DNA of 64,000 nt from Lampris incognitus (taxonomy: Eukaryota > Chordata > Actinopteri > Lampriformes > Lampridae): the NCBI RefSeq assembly GCF_029633865.1, contig NC_079213.1, positions 102,820,923 to 102,884,922 of the forward strand, given 5' to 3'. A program made the position numbers and the translations under genes. The notes beneath the pieces are model-generated. The model saw nothing but the letters and a program-made list of their open reading frames with translations. It had not been told where the DNA came from and did not search any database. This document shows positions 44,001 through 56,000 of this stretch, one piece after another. Position 1 is the first letter of the stretch. Each line of letters begins with the position of its first letter.

Positions 44001-47000
44001 AAGTCACACATTTCATACATAAAGACAATTCAAGACACTTTACATAAAGGTTCAAGAAGACCTTAAATGACAGATATAAAACAAGATACCGAAATTTAAT
44101 AACAAGAATATTCAAATAATGATTTTAAGAATTTAAAAAAATTAAAAGATAACCAGTGCTGGATAAACAATATAATAAAAGGCTAATTTGGTGGCACTGT
44201 GGTCCAGTGGTTAGCACTGTTGCCTCACAGCAAGAAGGTCCTGGGTTCGAACCCAAGGCTGTCCCAGGGCCTTTCTGTGTGGAGTTTGCATGTTCTTCCC
44301 GTGTCTGCGTGGGTTTCCTCTGGGTGTTCCTATTTCCTCCCACCATCAAAAAGAAATGCATGTTAGGGTTAATACTCCTGTCCGTGCCCCTGAGCGAGGC
44401 AGTGGAAAAAAGAAGTGGAGTTGGTCCACGGGTGCTGCAGCTGCCCACTGCTCCTATACAATAGGATGGGTTAAATGCAGAGAACAAATTTCATTGTAAC
44501 TGTATGACAAAATAAAGTGGCTTTCTTCTCCTTTCTTCTTAATCAGATGGAGGCAGAACCTCATTTTAAAACCCCTTGAAATTTAGTTCACAAGTGCAAC
44601 CAACTATGGAAAAATAACTGGGACATCACTTGCAGGATAACATTAAGTAGCGACACCTTCATTTTTGCAGTTTGTGGGTCTGTAACATTTACACACTTTC
44701 TGTCTGTGTGGCTGGGTGTGACACACACACACACACACACACACACGTGCAATAGATAGATACTTTATTGTCCAAGAGGATATTAGTTTCCACCTTCTGT
44801 GCAGAGCCTCACATGCAGTAAACACATGCACACATACTATATGTACCACAGGACATGCATAGAGAGCAGGGAAACAACATTAACACAAGTTTACAGGTTC
44901 AGTGAGTTTAGAACTTTAATGGCAGAAGGAACAAAACTTATAAAGTGGGCCGTCTCCAGGTGAGGTACCTGTACCTGCAACCAGATGGAAGCAATGTGAA
45001 GAATGGGTTAAGGGATGAGGGGGTCCTGAGTTTTTGTTAGTGCTCTACCTTTCCTGGCTTTGCTGTTGAGGTGTGATAGGTTGGGGGTCGGAATGCACAT
45101 TATTAGTCCAACAAACAATTCAAAAATATCCCTACCAATATTGAAACCAAACCTGGGATACTGCGGGACCCTCTCACACTGACATGACACCTGGAAAATG
45201 CTTTGGAAGATCGCTGTGTCATCCCCACAGACTCACATCAATGGCAATCCCAGTAAATTCCAAGGGTTTTAGTTTGGTGTGAAAAGGGTTAATATGACTA
45301 TCAGGTGTAAATGACAAGGTAAAGGACAAAGGACAGGGTTTGTATTTGTTGTACACATATCATATATGGGGCGGCACGGTGGTGCAGTGGTTAGTGTGGT
45401 CGCCTCACAGCAAGAAGGTCCTAGGTTTGAGTCCCGGGGTAGTCCAACCTTGGGGGTCGTCCCGGGTCATCCGCTGTGTGGAGTTTCCATGTTCTCCCCG
45501 TGTCTGCGTGGGTTTCCTCCGGGTGCTCCGGTTTCATCCCACAGTCCAAAGACATGTAGGTCAGGTGAATCAGCCGTACTAAATTGTCCCTAGGCCTGAA
45601 TGTGTGTGTGTCTCAGCCCTGTGATGGCCTGGTGGCCTGTCCAGGGTGTCTCTCCACCTGCCGTCCAATGACTGCTGGGATAGGCTCCAGCATCCCCGTG
45701 ACCCAGAGAGCTGGATAAGCGATTTGGATAATGGATGGATGGATATCATATATGGATCACATGTTAATATTAATGGTGTCAACGCAAATCTTCATCAAGC
45801 ACCTACTGGACTATAAGTGTTAATTTGTTGTAGTCTAATGGAGTGGGAAAAAGGAGGTTTTTCCATTGTTATTGCCCCCCCCCCTCCATTTCTTTGCATC
45901 CCAGCTGTATCACTGACCTTTGACCCCTGACCTTTCTATGTGCAGGAAAAGCACTTCTTCCACAAAGTGAACGAACGCCTGTCGAAGCCCAACATATTCA
46001 TCCTCAACAACCGCTGGGATGCCTCAGCTAACGAGCCAGAGTACATGGAAGATGTGAGTCCACTATTTGGTCATGGTGTATTTACTAGAGCTCTCATTAT
46101 CAAGTATGACATACATGACAAGTCTAGCTTCTTTTAAATCTCGTCTTAAAGCTTTTCTTTTTATGAAAGCTTTTACAAATGTTTGGTATTTGTTTTTATT
46201 TATTTATACTGTTTTTAGTTTTACTCTTACTTATTTGGTCTTACTCTTAATTTTTGCCTTCTCTGGTTTTATTTCTTTGTAAAGCACTTTGTAACATTTT
46301 TTTTTAGAAAAGTGCTATTTAAAGTTATTATTATTATTATTATTATTATTAAATGTTGTGCTTACATATGCCAATGTGTTGGCCATGGTTTACAAAGTTG
46401 CCAGTAAGAGAAGGGAATTCAGGATAGTTAAAATAGTCTAAAAGCTCAGATTTTATCCGATTTAATTTACCTGGTAGTTTACCCGTATCTGTATATATAC
46501 TCAAACCTGACTGTCACTATTTAATATTCACGCTTATTGAATATTCATAGAAAAAAAAGTTTTTAAATGCAGTAGACACCAAAAATATGTATCTATCTAT
46601 AAGCAGAATGACCTGTTTTTGTAATGTTATTTTTGTTATGTTATCATGGCGGAATTATTAGCGATATGTTACAATGAGGTAATGGTTTTCCTCTTTCTCC
46701 TCCAGGTGAGGAAACAGCACACAGACCGCTGTGTCAACTTCCTGGTGGAGGAGCTGAAGGTGGTGGACCGTCAGCAGGCGCCCAACCGCATCTTCTTTGT
46801 CTCGGCCAAAGAGGTCCTCAACTCTCGCATGCAGCGTGCACAGGGCATGCCCGAAACTGGTGAGCTCGCCAGCAATCTATCTCCCAGTGTACACAGAGGG
46901 GAGGTGATGCGAACTATTAGTCATTGGAGGAATCAAATAAACCTTTTTCCTTCACATCTCTTATCGGCAGACTGACTTTCAGCTCAAGACAGTGTAAAAC

Positions 47001-50000
47001 CATTTTTGGTGGAAAGAAGAACTGGAGTTGGTCCCCGGGCGCTGCAGCTGCCCAATGCCTCCTATACAATAGGATGGGTTAAATGCAGAGAACACATTTC
47101 GTTGTAACCTGTACAATGACAAAAATAAAGTGGCTTTCTTTCTTCAACTTCCACCTTTTGATCCTTTGCTCTGCCTTCACTCTCTTCCTCTTCTTGATCT
47201 CCAAGTCATCCTACAGACCACCATCTGATGCTGCCTAGCTACGTTCTCCCCTTTCACCACCTTGCAGTCTCCAATCCCTTTCAGATCGCACCTCCTGCAT
47301 AATATGTATTCCACCTGTGTGCACTTTCCTCCTCTCTGTGTTCCTCCCTCTTCTTGAAATATGTATTCACTACAGCCATTTCCATCCTTTTCGCAAAATC
47401 CACCACCATCAGACCTTCCACATTCCTCACCTTAGCACCATACCTGCTCATCACCTCCTCATCACCTCTGTTCCCTTCACCAACATGCCCATTGAAGTCC
47501 GCTCCAATCAGCACTCTCTCCTTGGGTACCCTCTCTACCACTTCATCCAACTCATTCCAGAATTCTTCTTTCTCTTCCATCTCACATCCAACTTGTGGGG
47601 CATATACGCTGATAACATTCACCATCACACCTTCGATTTTTCAGCTTCATACTCAGCACTTTGTGCGACATGCACTTCATTTCCAACACACTGTTGACAT
47701 ACTCTTCCTTCAGAATTACCCCCACCCCGTTTCTTCTCCCATCTGCACCATGGTAGAAGAGTTTGAACCCACCTCCGATTCTGCTGGCCTTACTCCCCTT
47801 CCATCTGGTCTCTTGTACACACAGTATACCAACCTTTCTTCTCTCCATCATATCAGCCAGCTCTCTCCCTTTACCAGTCATAGTGCCAACATTCAAAGTT
47901 CTGACTCTCACCTCCACACTCTTACATAATTCATGTATTTTGCTGCTTTTTAAATTGGTCTAAGGAAAGGCTGTACCTGCTGAGACAGGTTGTGAAATGT
48001 TTGGCATTTTAATATCTGATACTACTTTTCTGTTAAACAGGTGGTGCCTTGGCAGAGGGCTTCAAGCAGAGGCTTAAAGAGTTCCAGAGCTTTGAGAGGA
48101 GGTTTGAGGCAAGTGTGTGTGCGGTGTGTGTGTGTGTGTGCATGCTGTGTGTGTTGTGTGCTTGTGTGCCATGGAAATGTCTGTGTTCATAGCTATATGA
48201 ATATAGCATGTGTTCAAAATGAATTTTAATAGAAGGGAGAGAATTCCTGACCGTTACATCCAGTATTACTGGTTGAAAAAACCTCTCTGACTCTGTAACC
48301 TAACCTGTGACTTGGCCCTCCAGTCATCATCCTCACACCACCACAAAATGGTCACATCACGCCACTAATCACACGCCTCCAAACTGACACCTCCCACCAG
48401 ACTCTCCTCTGGACCAATCAGTGTGTATTTTGCCATCAATCTGCGTCTTCATTGCTGAAGTCTAGATTTGCTTCGGCGAGGACTTCATTTCTCTCAGTTC
48501 CATTTTATTCTGATCCATGTCACATTTGTCTGGCTGTTGAGTTGTTTTGTTTTTGTTTGGGGTTTTTTTGCCTGTTTTTTCTTGTATTCATTTGAGTTGT
48601 TTTCTGTTGGTATTGTATTGATGCCTTCAGCACATTTGTTCCTCTTGTGTGTTAAAAGTAATGAAAGCTAGCTGTTAGCTTACTGTTTTATCAAAGTGAC
48701 TCACCAATGATTGCAACAGTAGAACTACATTAAATTGTTAGCGTCCCAACCACCGGATGCTAACAAAGAGCAGAACCATCCTGAAGGGTAGAGAAGTGTA
48801 ACTGAAGGACAGAAAGGCTATTTCAGAAAAGCTGAAAAGGATTTTATGTAGATTATAAAGGATTATCTTACTTTTCTGAATTCAGTAATTCACAGAGACA
48901 TGATGTGTTCACTCATTTCTATAGGAGCAAATATCTGCAAATCTGTCCTGTCACACAGTGACGCACTCCTAAATATGAAACATCACCTGCCCCAAAACAA
49001 CATGACATATCAAGTCATATCATGTACATTACACATTTCTTTTACTTGTCTTCATTGGTTGGATTCACTTTTACATTTTGTATGATTTTCATTTTTGTCA
49101 CTGCTTCACCAACACGTTACTGTGACATAAAAAAAGGGGGGGGGGGCTGTGGGATCCAGGATACACACTCTGCTGCTGCCATTTTCCCACCTGTTCCGTT
49201 TCTTTTGTCTCTCCTAAGTTGCAGTAGCAGGTGTCTATCTTATACACCATTTGTCTCATAGCAGTGGATAAAGTGTGTGGGTGCGTGTGTGCTTGTATGT
49301 ATGTATATTGAAAAAATGTATATACATACATACACACTCCACATGACAGCAGCCCCCATGCTGGTCGCAGTAACGTGTTTGTTATGGCCTCGCAGGAGTG
49401 TATCTCGCAGTCAGCAGTGAAAACAAAGTTTGAGCAGCACACTATCAGGGCCAAGCAGATCACTGAAACCATCAAAAGCATCATGGACGACATCAACATT
49501 GAGGCGGCGGAGAAGAGGTGGGTTTATCTATTTTTTTCCCTGCTACTTTGGCGACAAGACATGTCGGTAGCAATGGGTTTTCTTGGATTGCCTTGAAGAA
49601 TTGAGGATGACTCCACTTGCAGGCTACAGAGCTGTATTGTGAAAGATCCAGAAAAATCTCTAAACACTATTAGTTATTTTTCTAGTTAACCATGTTAAAT
49701 TTAAGTTCTTTAATTTTGAGCACATGGTCATCGAAGTTAAAAAAAAAAAAATCAAGTAACATTCAACCAACAATTGATCTCAATTGATGTCCACTCACTT
49801 AAGGCTAAATTTTTATTTATTTTAGTAATTTCCTGTCCAACTGTGTACCTGCTGTTGTGGGTTTGTGACATAATTTCCTTTGTGGGCTGGGTGGGGCTTC
49901 AGGGTAGCAGCGCTGGAGGACAGGGAGTACCTGATGGACCGGCTGGAGTTTGTCAAGCACCAGCTGACCCTGCTGATCGATGACATCAAGAAGAAGATCA

Positions 50001-53000
50001 AAGCCATCAGCGAGGAAGTGGAGGCCAAGGTAACGCCTGGCTACAGGCTGGAAACACGAAACAATTTTGTACAGCATAATTTTTTTTCTGAAAACAATAC
50101 AACATCACCATAGCAACCCATTGTCCTGTACTGTTTTTTGCCCTCCTGCCGACTCCATCCTGCAATTTGTTGTTTTTCCCGTGCCGTATTGCCAACTGCC
50201 ATTTACAGTCTCCCTGGGGGGGTTGAATACTGATTTTGCCGTCGATTACCATGGCAACAAACCAATGTTGGGGTCATGTTAGCATTTCGAGCTAGCTCAC
50301 GGAGTCTGCTACCCTGGGCCCACATTTATCACTAATATTACATTTAAGGTCAGAAGTGTCCATAACCCACTGTCTGTTTTATGTATTCTGGTTGATTAAT
50401 TTGATTGATTGATCGATTGATTGTTCAAGAAGGACTTTCCTTCCTTCTCGGACTGTAAACCTCACTTGAGCGCCATTCCTAACTTTTGTTGTAGTCTTGT
50501 TTTGCATTGCATTTTTATGTGCTTTTAAACTGATTTCAGTACTTTGAGTTTATCCGTATTGATAAAAAGTGGAGAATTGTTATAATTAAATAACTTGTTA
50601 AATAGCCCATTGTGGTTTTCAGCTAGGGATACTATTGCACATAAGTGTGTGTTCCTCTGCAGGTGTCCATTGCCATGGGGGAGGAAATTTGCCGCCTCAA
50701 CGTGATCATCGACGAGTTCCATGGTGACTTTCACCCGTCCCCTCATGTCCTCAAGATCTATAAGTCGGTATGTGGAGCACCCACCTCATGACTTCTGTGC
50801 TTTGTGCCAAGCATCAGACTCCAGTAGGGACATTCACACACCTGCTTTGGTCCTGAGACTGTTGGTTTTTCTCTAACCTGTAACTGGTGACCTTTGACAG
50901 GAGCTGTTGACCCACATTGAGGAGGGCATGGGCAAGAATCTGGCGTTCCGCTGCTCCAATGCCATCAACGCATCTGTCCAGTCCTCCCAGAAAGATATGA
51001 TAGGTAACCTACCATCTAATAACAAGGAACAGTTTGGTGTCAGTGTGGTTGTCTGGTATGGGTGGTGCTGCACAAGCCTTGTCAACCAGTCGATTACATT
51101 GATCACATGAGGTAGAGTGGAACTGGTCTCCCTCTCATGGAGCAATTTCCACAAAAAAAAGAAGAGTTGATCCTAAAAGTGGATGGACCAATCCCAGCTC
51201 AAGGTGGCTATGTAGTCAAGATGAGACAAAGCAAAAATTTCAATGGCACACCACAATGGTTCATGTTTTGTACCACCATTGTGGGTTTTCTTTTTTCTTC
51301 TTTGGGTGTTTGCTCTTAGAGAGCAGCTAAAGATAGACCAAACTTTATGAGCTTTTGGGTCTTGGTCTTGATGTCCAGTGCCCTACTATATTTACCCATC
51401 CTGCCAAATGCCATCACTCCTTATCACATCATGCCATACACGTGATATCATGTCACTCAAGTTTGTGCGTTGATGTTATGTAAGGTGTTCATGTTGTTTA
51501 TATGTCCTTATGTGAACACTCCCCTGCTGTCAAGCCAGCAAAAATCACAAGTGTTGATACCATGAACTTGTGCATTTGTGCACCTCTAAATTGCCAAACA
51601 GCAAACACACTACATGTCTGTTAGATTCATCATTCCAGCTGATTTTCCTTCTTCCTTGTTCTCCTTGCCTTCACTTATGAATCCTTTTTTCCTCTCTCTC
51701 ACACTCCTCTCCTAGAGAGCATGCTGCCTCTGCTGCCCCCTGCTGCTAAGGGCCAGATCCATATGCTGGTGCCCAGCAGAAAGTTTGACCTGAGCTATGA
51801 CCTGAACTGTGCCACGCTCTGTAGTGACTTTCAGGAGAATATCGAGTTCCAGTTCTCCCTGGGCTGGGCGGCAGTAGTCCATCGCTTCTTGGGCCCTGCC
51901 AATGCCCAGAGGGCCCTGAGGCTGGTGGATCAGAACTTCCAGGTATGGTTTCTGTCAATGGTGAGCCATTGCGGGGTTAGGGTTCTTATGTTTTGTTATG
52001 AAATTAACGATTTATTTTTGTCTGCCTGTCACATTGACAATTGAATATGTAAATTTAATTTACTTTGGTAAATTAAGACTGGGATGCAAAATAGGACTGG
52101 TAAAGAGGGGTTTGTTGCATGGCAGAGTGGCCCCGAAGTGTTAGGTGTGAGTAATCAGAAACTTAAATCAACTAATCCTTTATGAAGGTACTGGTGAAAA
52201 ATTATGATTTTAGATTGTCTAATATGATATGGAAAAATCTGGAAAGTGTGTGTGCAGTTGCGTGACGGTTTGTTTTCTAAGCCTCATTCACACATTATCA
52301 TGTTTCTCTGTAGTTGTAGACCCACTGCCAAATATTTGTCGGAGTAAAGAGTTGTGTCCCCCTATGGCTTGGTGGTCGTCATATTACACAGCTAGCATCA
52401 ACTTAAACCATTCTTAGCCTTGCAATGTTAAAAAATTGTTTTAAGTCTATTGTGAATTGTATGTTAGCATCTCAACAATTTAAATCATTGATCGATAAAA
52501 CTTGGAACAAATTTTAAAATTGAGTCCAGAGATGGGGATTGAGGAAACCTGTGTGTGAAATACGCCCATGTGAAATAAATTCTCCTGTATGAGACAGATC
52601 TCTCGGCCGGCACTACCCCTGGCCGGCACTCCCTCCTCCAGCCTGCCATCCACTGTTGCCCCACCCAACCAGGAAATGGCTGTCATGAGCCAGGAAGAGC
52701 TGGTGGTAGCCATGGCAACCAACCTAGCATCCCTAACCTCTCGCACCTCCATGAGCGTCATCATCGTTGGAGGAGTGGTGAGTTATCTTATAAATAATAG
52801 TAATAATTGTAGTTTGTAAATGATAATATTAGATAATGAATCATGATATTTGAAATAATAATAACCATTATGATAATGGCGACTTTATAAAATGGTTTTA
52901 GAGCTAAATTATAAAGTGTTAACTAAGGAAAATCAAACGATTGAAAAAGATCAATAAAACAGATTAAACAAATGGGTATGACAGTCTTAACGTTCCAGCC

Positions 53001-56000
53001 ACAGGGACAGACGGAAAGAAAAAATAAATTATAGACAAGACAGTAAAGTTAACACCAAATAAAAATCAAGAATTGTAAAAGGCTGATGAAAGTAATTTAA
53101 AAGATAATACTGACTTTGCCAGGCTGAGCTCATCAGGCAAGTTGTGTCAAAGGCTAGGTGCCTGGCAAAGCAATAGATTACTGAATTAGTTTTATTTTAT
53201 TCCTTCGTATTGTTTCTTTTGATTAAAAAATCGTTTTATCTTATTCTGTTTCTTATTTAAAGTCTTTCTATGGCTTATGTAAAGCACTTTGAATTGCCCT
53301 TGTGTATGAAGTGTGCTGTACAAATAAACTTGCCTTACCTTACTGATCGAACAGAATTAACATTGTCAAGCTCTTGAACCTTAATATTCACTTCAGCATT
53401 TTCCATTATGCAAGACCTGGCTAGACATTGAAAATAATTGTATTATTTTTAAATGAATGCCATTCTGCATCAGCGCAACACTTTTATGTGATACAAAGAT
53501 GTCGTTGATTTTTCTAAACACAAGCTGAGGGTTGCCTTAATTAAATTACTGTGACCCTGAATTTTTGTTTTTTCATTTCACTTTTTGCAGCTAGTAAGCG
53601 AGTAGTCACATCTGGTTGACTTTAATCTTATGTTCTTAAGTTTTTACCATCACGGCTAATCATCCTTGTCATGTGAAGGTTTTAGTTCATGTTAGGGAGA
53701 ATCCCCGTCAGGCGTGGGTGAGCAATATGGGGGATTGACTATGGTTCTGAAACCTCATCTTCCCGCTGGCCATTTGGTCCTAGGTATGGCGCACGGTAGG
53801 CTGGAGGCTGATTGCCCTGTCAGCCTCGCTCTACGGTTTGCTGTACCTGTATGAAAGACTCACCTGGACCACCAAGGCCAAGGAGCGTGCTCTTAAGCGC
53901 CAGTTTGTGGAGTACGCTACAGAGAAGCTGCAGCTCATCGTTAGCTTCACTGGCGCTAACTGTAGCCACCAAGTCCAACAGTAAGTCCCAGTCAGCCAAA
54001 TTTCTCCAAGTCCACCCTGCCTTAATGTTACGTTGTTTAATGTTAAGGATGCTATCATCAGTAAACTTTGAAGATGATCTCCACTATAATTACTTTAATG
54101 TCACATCAACACAATAGATGGACTTACCAGACTGCTTACTGCTAACTTAGAGCAGATGTAAAGGTGCTTGATGATGGTTTCTTTATGTAGAAAGTGTGGT
54201 CCTTTAGCAGTGGAGGAACCGGTACATGGTGTGTGACTTGTCACACAGCTCAAAGACATAAACAGGCCCATTACGGCATCACAAAACTTGGATTATTTAT
54301 TTATTTTCTTGAATAAATCATTTACATCTCTATGTGATGCATACATGCACATGATCAGAGATGCAGACAGACCTCTTAAAACCCTCCTGAAGCTCTACTT
54401 ATTCAGCTTCTGGAATGCTTTTTTTTTTTAAATAGTCCATGTTACTTTTTCTGTCATTTAATTAGGCCACTGCAAGCTCCTCTTCATCTTTTCCCTTTGG
54501 TGTAGGTTAAATGAACACGCAGTGTCCACACAAGATTGTGTTGTCTTTTTTCCCACCAGGGAGATGGCGACCACCTTCGCTCGGCTGTGTCAGCAGGTGG
54601 ACCAGACTCAGCGGGAGCTGGAAGCAGAGATTAGCCGAGTGACTGCCAAGGTTGAGCAGATGGAGACGGTCCAAAGCCGCTCCAAGATCCTGCGGTCAGT
54701 CCAGCTCACGCCATTATATGTTATTTACTTATGTTCTGTGTTGTTTACTTAGTATATGTTGTGTGTTGGCTATACCCCCCCCTCCCCCGTTTTCGGCCCA
54801 ATTGTATCCGGCCAATTACCCCACTCTTCCAAGCCGTCCTGGTTGCTGCTCCACCCCCTCTGCCGATCCAGGGAGGGCTGCAGACTACCACGTCTCCTCC
54901 GATACATGTGGAGTCACCAGCCACTTCTTTTCACCTGACAGTGAGGAGTTTCGCCAGGGGGGCGTAGCACGTGGGAGGATCATGCTATTCCCCCCCAGTC
55001 TCCACCCCCCCCCCCAACAGGCATCCCGGCCAACCAGAGGAGACGCTAGTGCTGTGACCAGGACACATACCCACATCCGGCTTCCCACCTGCAGACACGG
55101 CCAATTGTGTCTTTAGAGACGCCCGACCAAGCTGGAGGTAACACAGGAATTCGAACTGGCAATCCCCATGTTGGTAGGCAACCGAATTGACCGCCACACT
55201 ACCTGGACGCCCTGTTGCCTATATTCTAAGTGGTTTGCTTATTTGCTTGATGTTGCTGGGTTTAACATGGGAACATATATTTGTTGCTACTGTGACTCTG
55301 TGCTGTTTTGTTGAATGTCGTGGTTCATCTGAGGTTTTATGTTTGTACCTGTTATGTGTTTGTTTCTGCTGTGTCGTGTTTTAGCACTGGAAAAGAATTC
55401 TATTTCATCTAATCTTATGTTGCTCCCTCTTTCTATCTATACAGCTGTCTCTCTAGCTTTATACCTATTTCTGTCTGCATCGTTTTTGGTATTTTTCTCT
55501 CATATATTTCTGTATTTATATCTCTGTATTTATATTGCTATCTCTAATGTGCACGTGACTCCAGAATCCCCCATTTGAATTCCAGACCGGCTACAGAACG
55601 TAACTAGTGAATAACATCGAACAACACTAAACTGATGTTCTCCTGTGCAAGGCACTGGATCCTGGATCCAGTTGTGCCTGTGGAGCTGCTCCAGCAGTAG
55701 AGGGTGGCTGTACTGTGTGGTTGTGTGTAACTGTATTAATGGAAAGCAAGTGTGCTCTTTAAAACCCCCCACTGATTACTTGGTTACTGTTCAGGGATTT
55801 TTGTACATGCAGGTTGGATAAAATTGGAACCATTTGTATCTGAGGGCCAGTGTAGTTTAAAGATCAGTGTGCTGGGCGTGCGGGTAGCGTAGTGGTCTAT
55901 TCTGTTGCCTATCAACACAGGGATCGCCAGTTTGAATCCCCGTGTTACCTCCAGCTTGGTCGGGCGTCCCTACAAACACAATTGGCAGTGTCTGCGGGTG

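Larger units (their letters stand above)
38827..45945 (+). other. mfn1: mfn1 intron 5 (7.1 kb, repeat-filled)
   Basis: Largest intron. Holds element X (39440-41961), SINE-A7, SINE-C, a LINE tail fragment and a full SINE-B. The stretches 38827-39429, 41972-43334 and 43930-44185 show nothing coding. Confidence 0.7.

Noticed and set aside
48041-48229. 62-codon frame starting at exon 8 of mfn1
   Set aside because: A different frame from the mitofusin reading and crosses the intron boundary.
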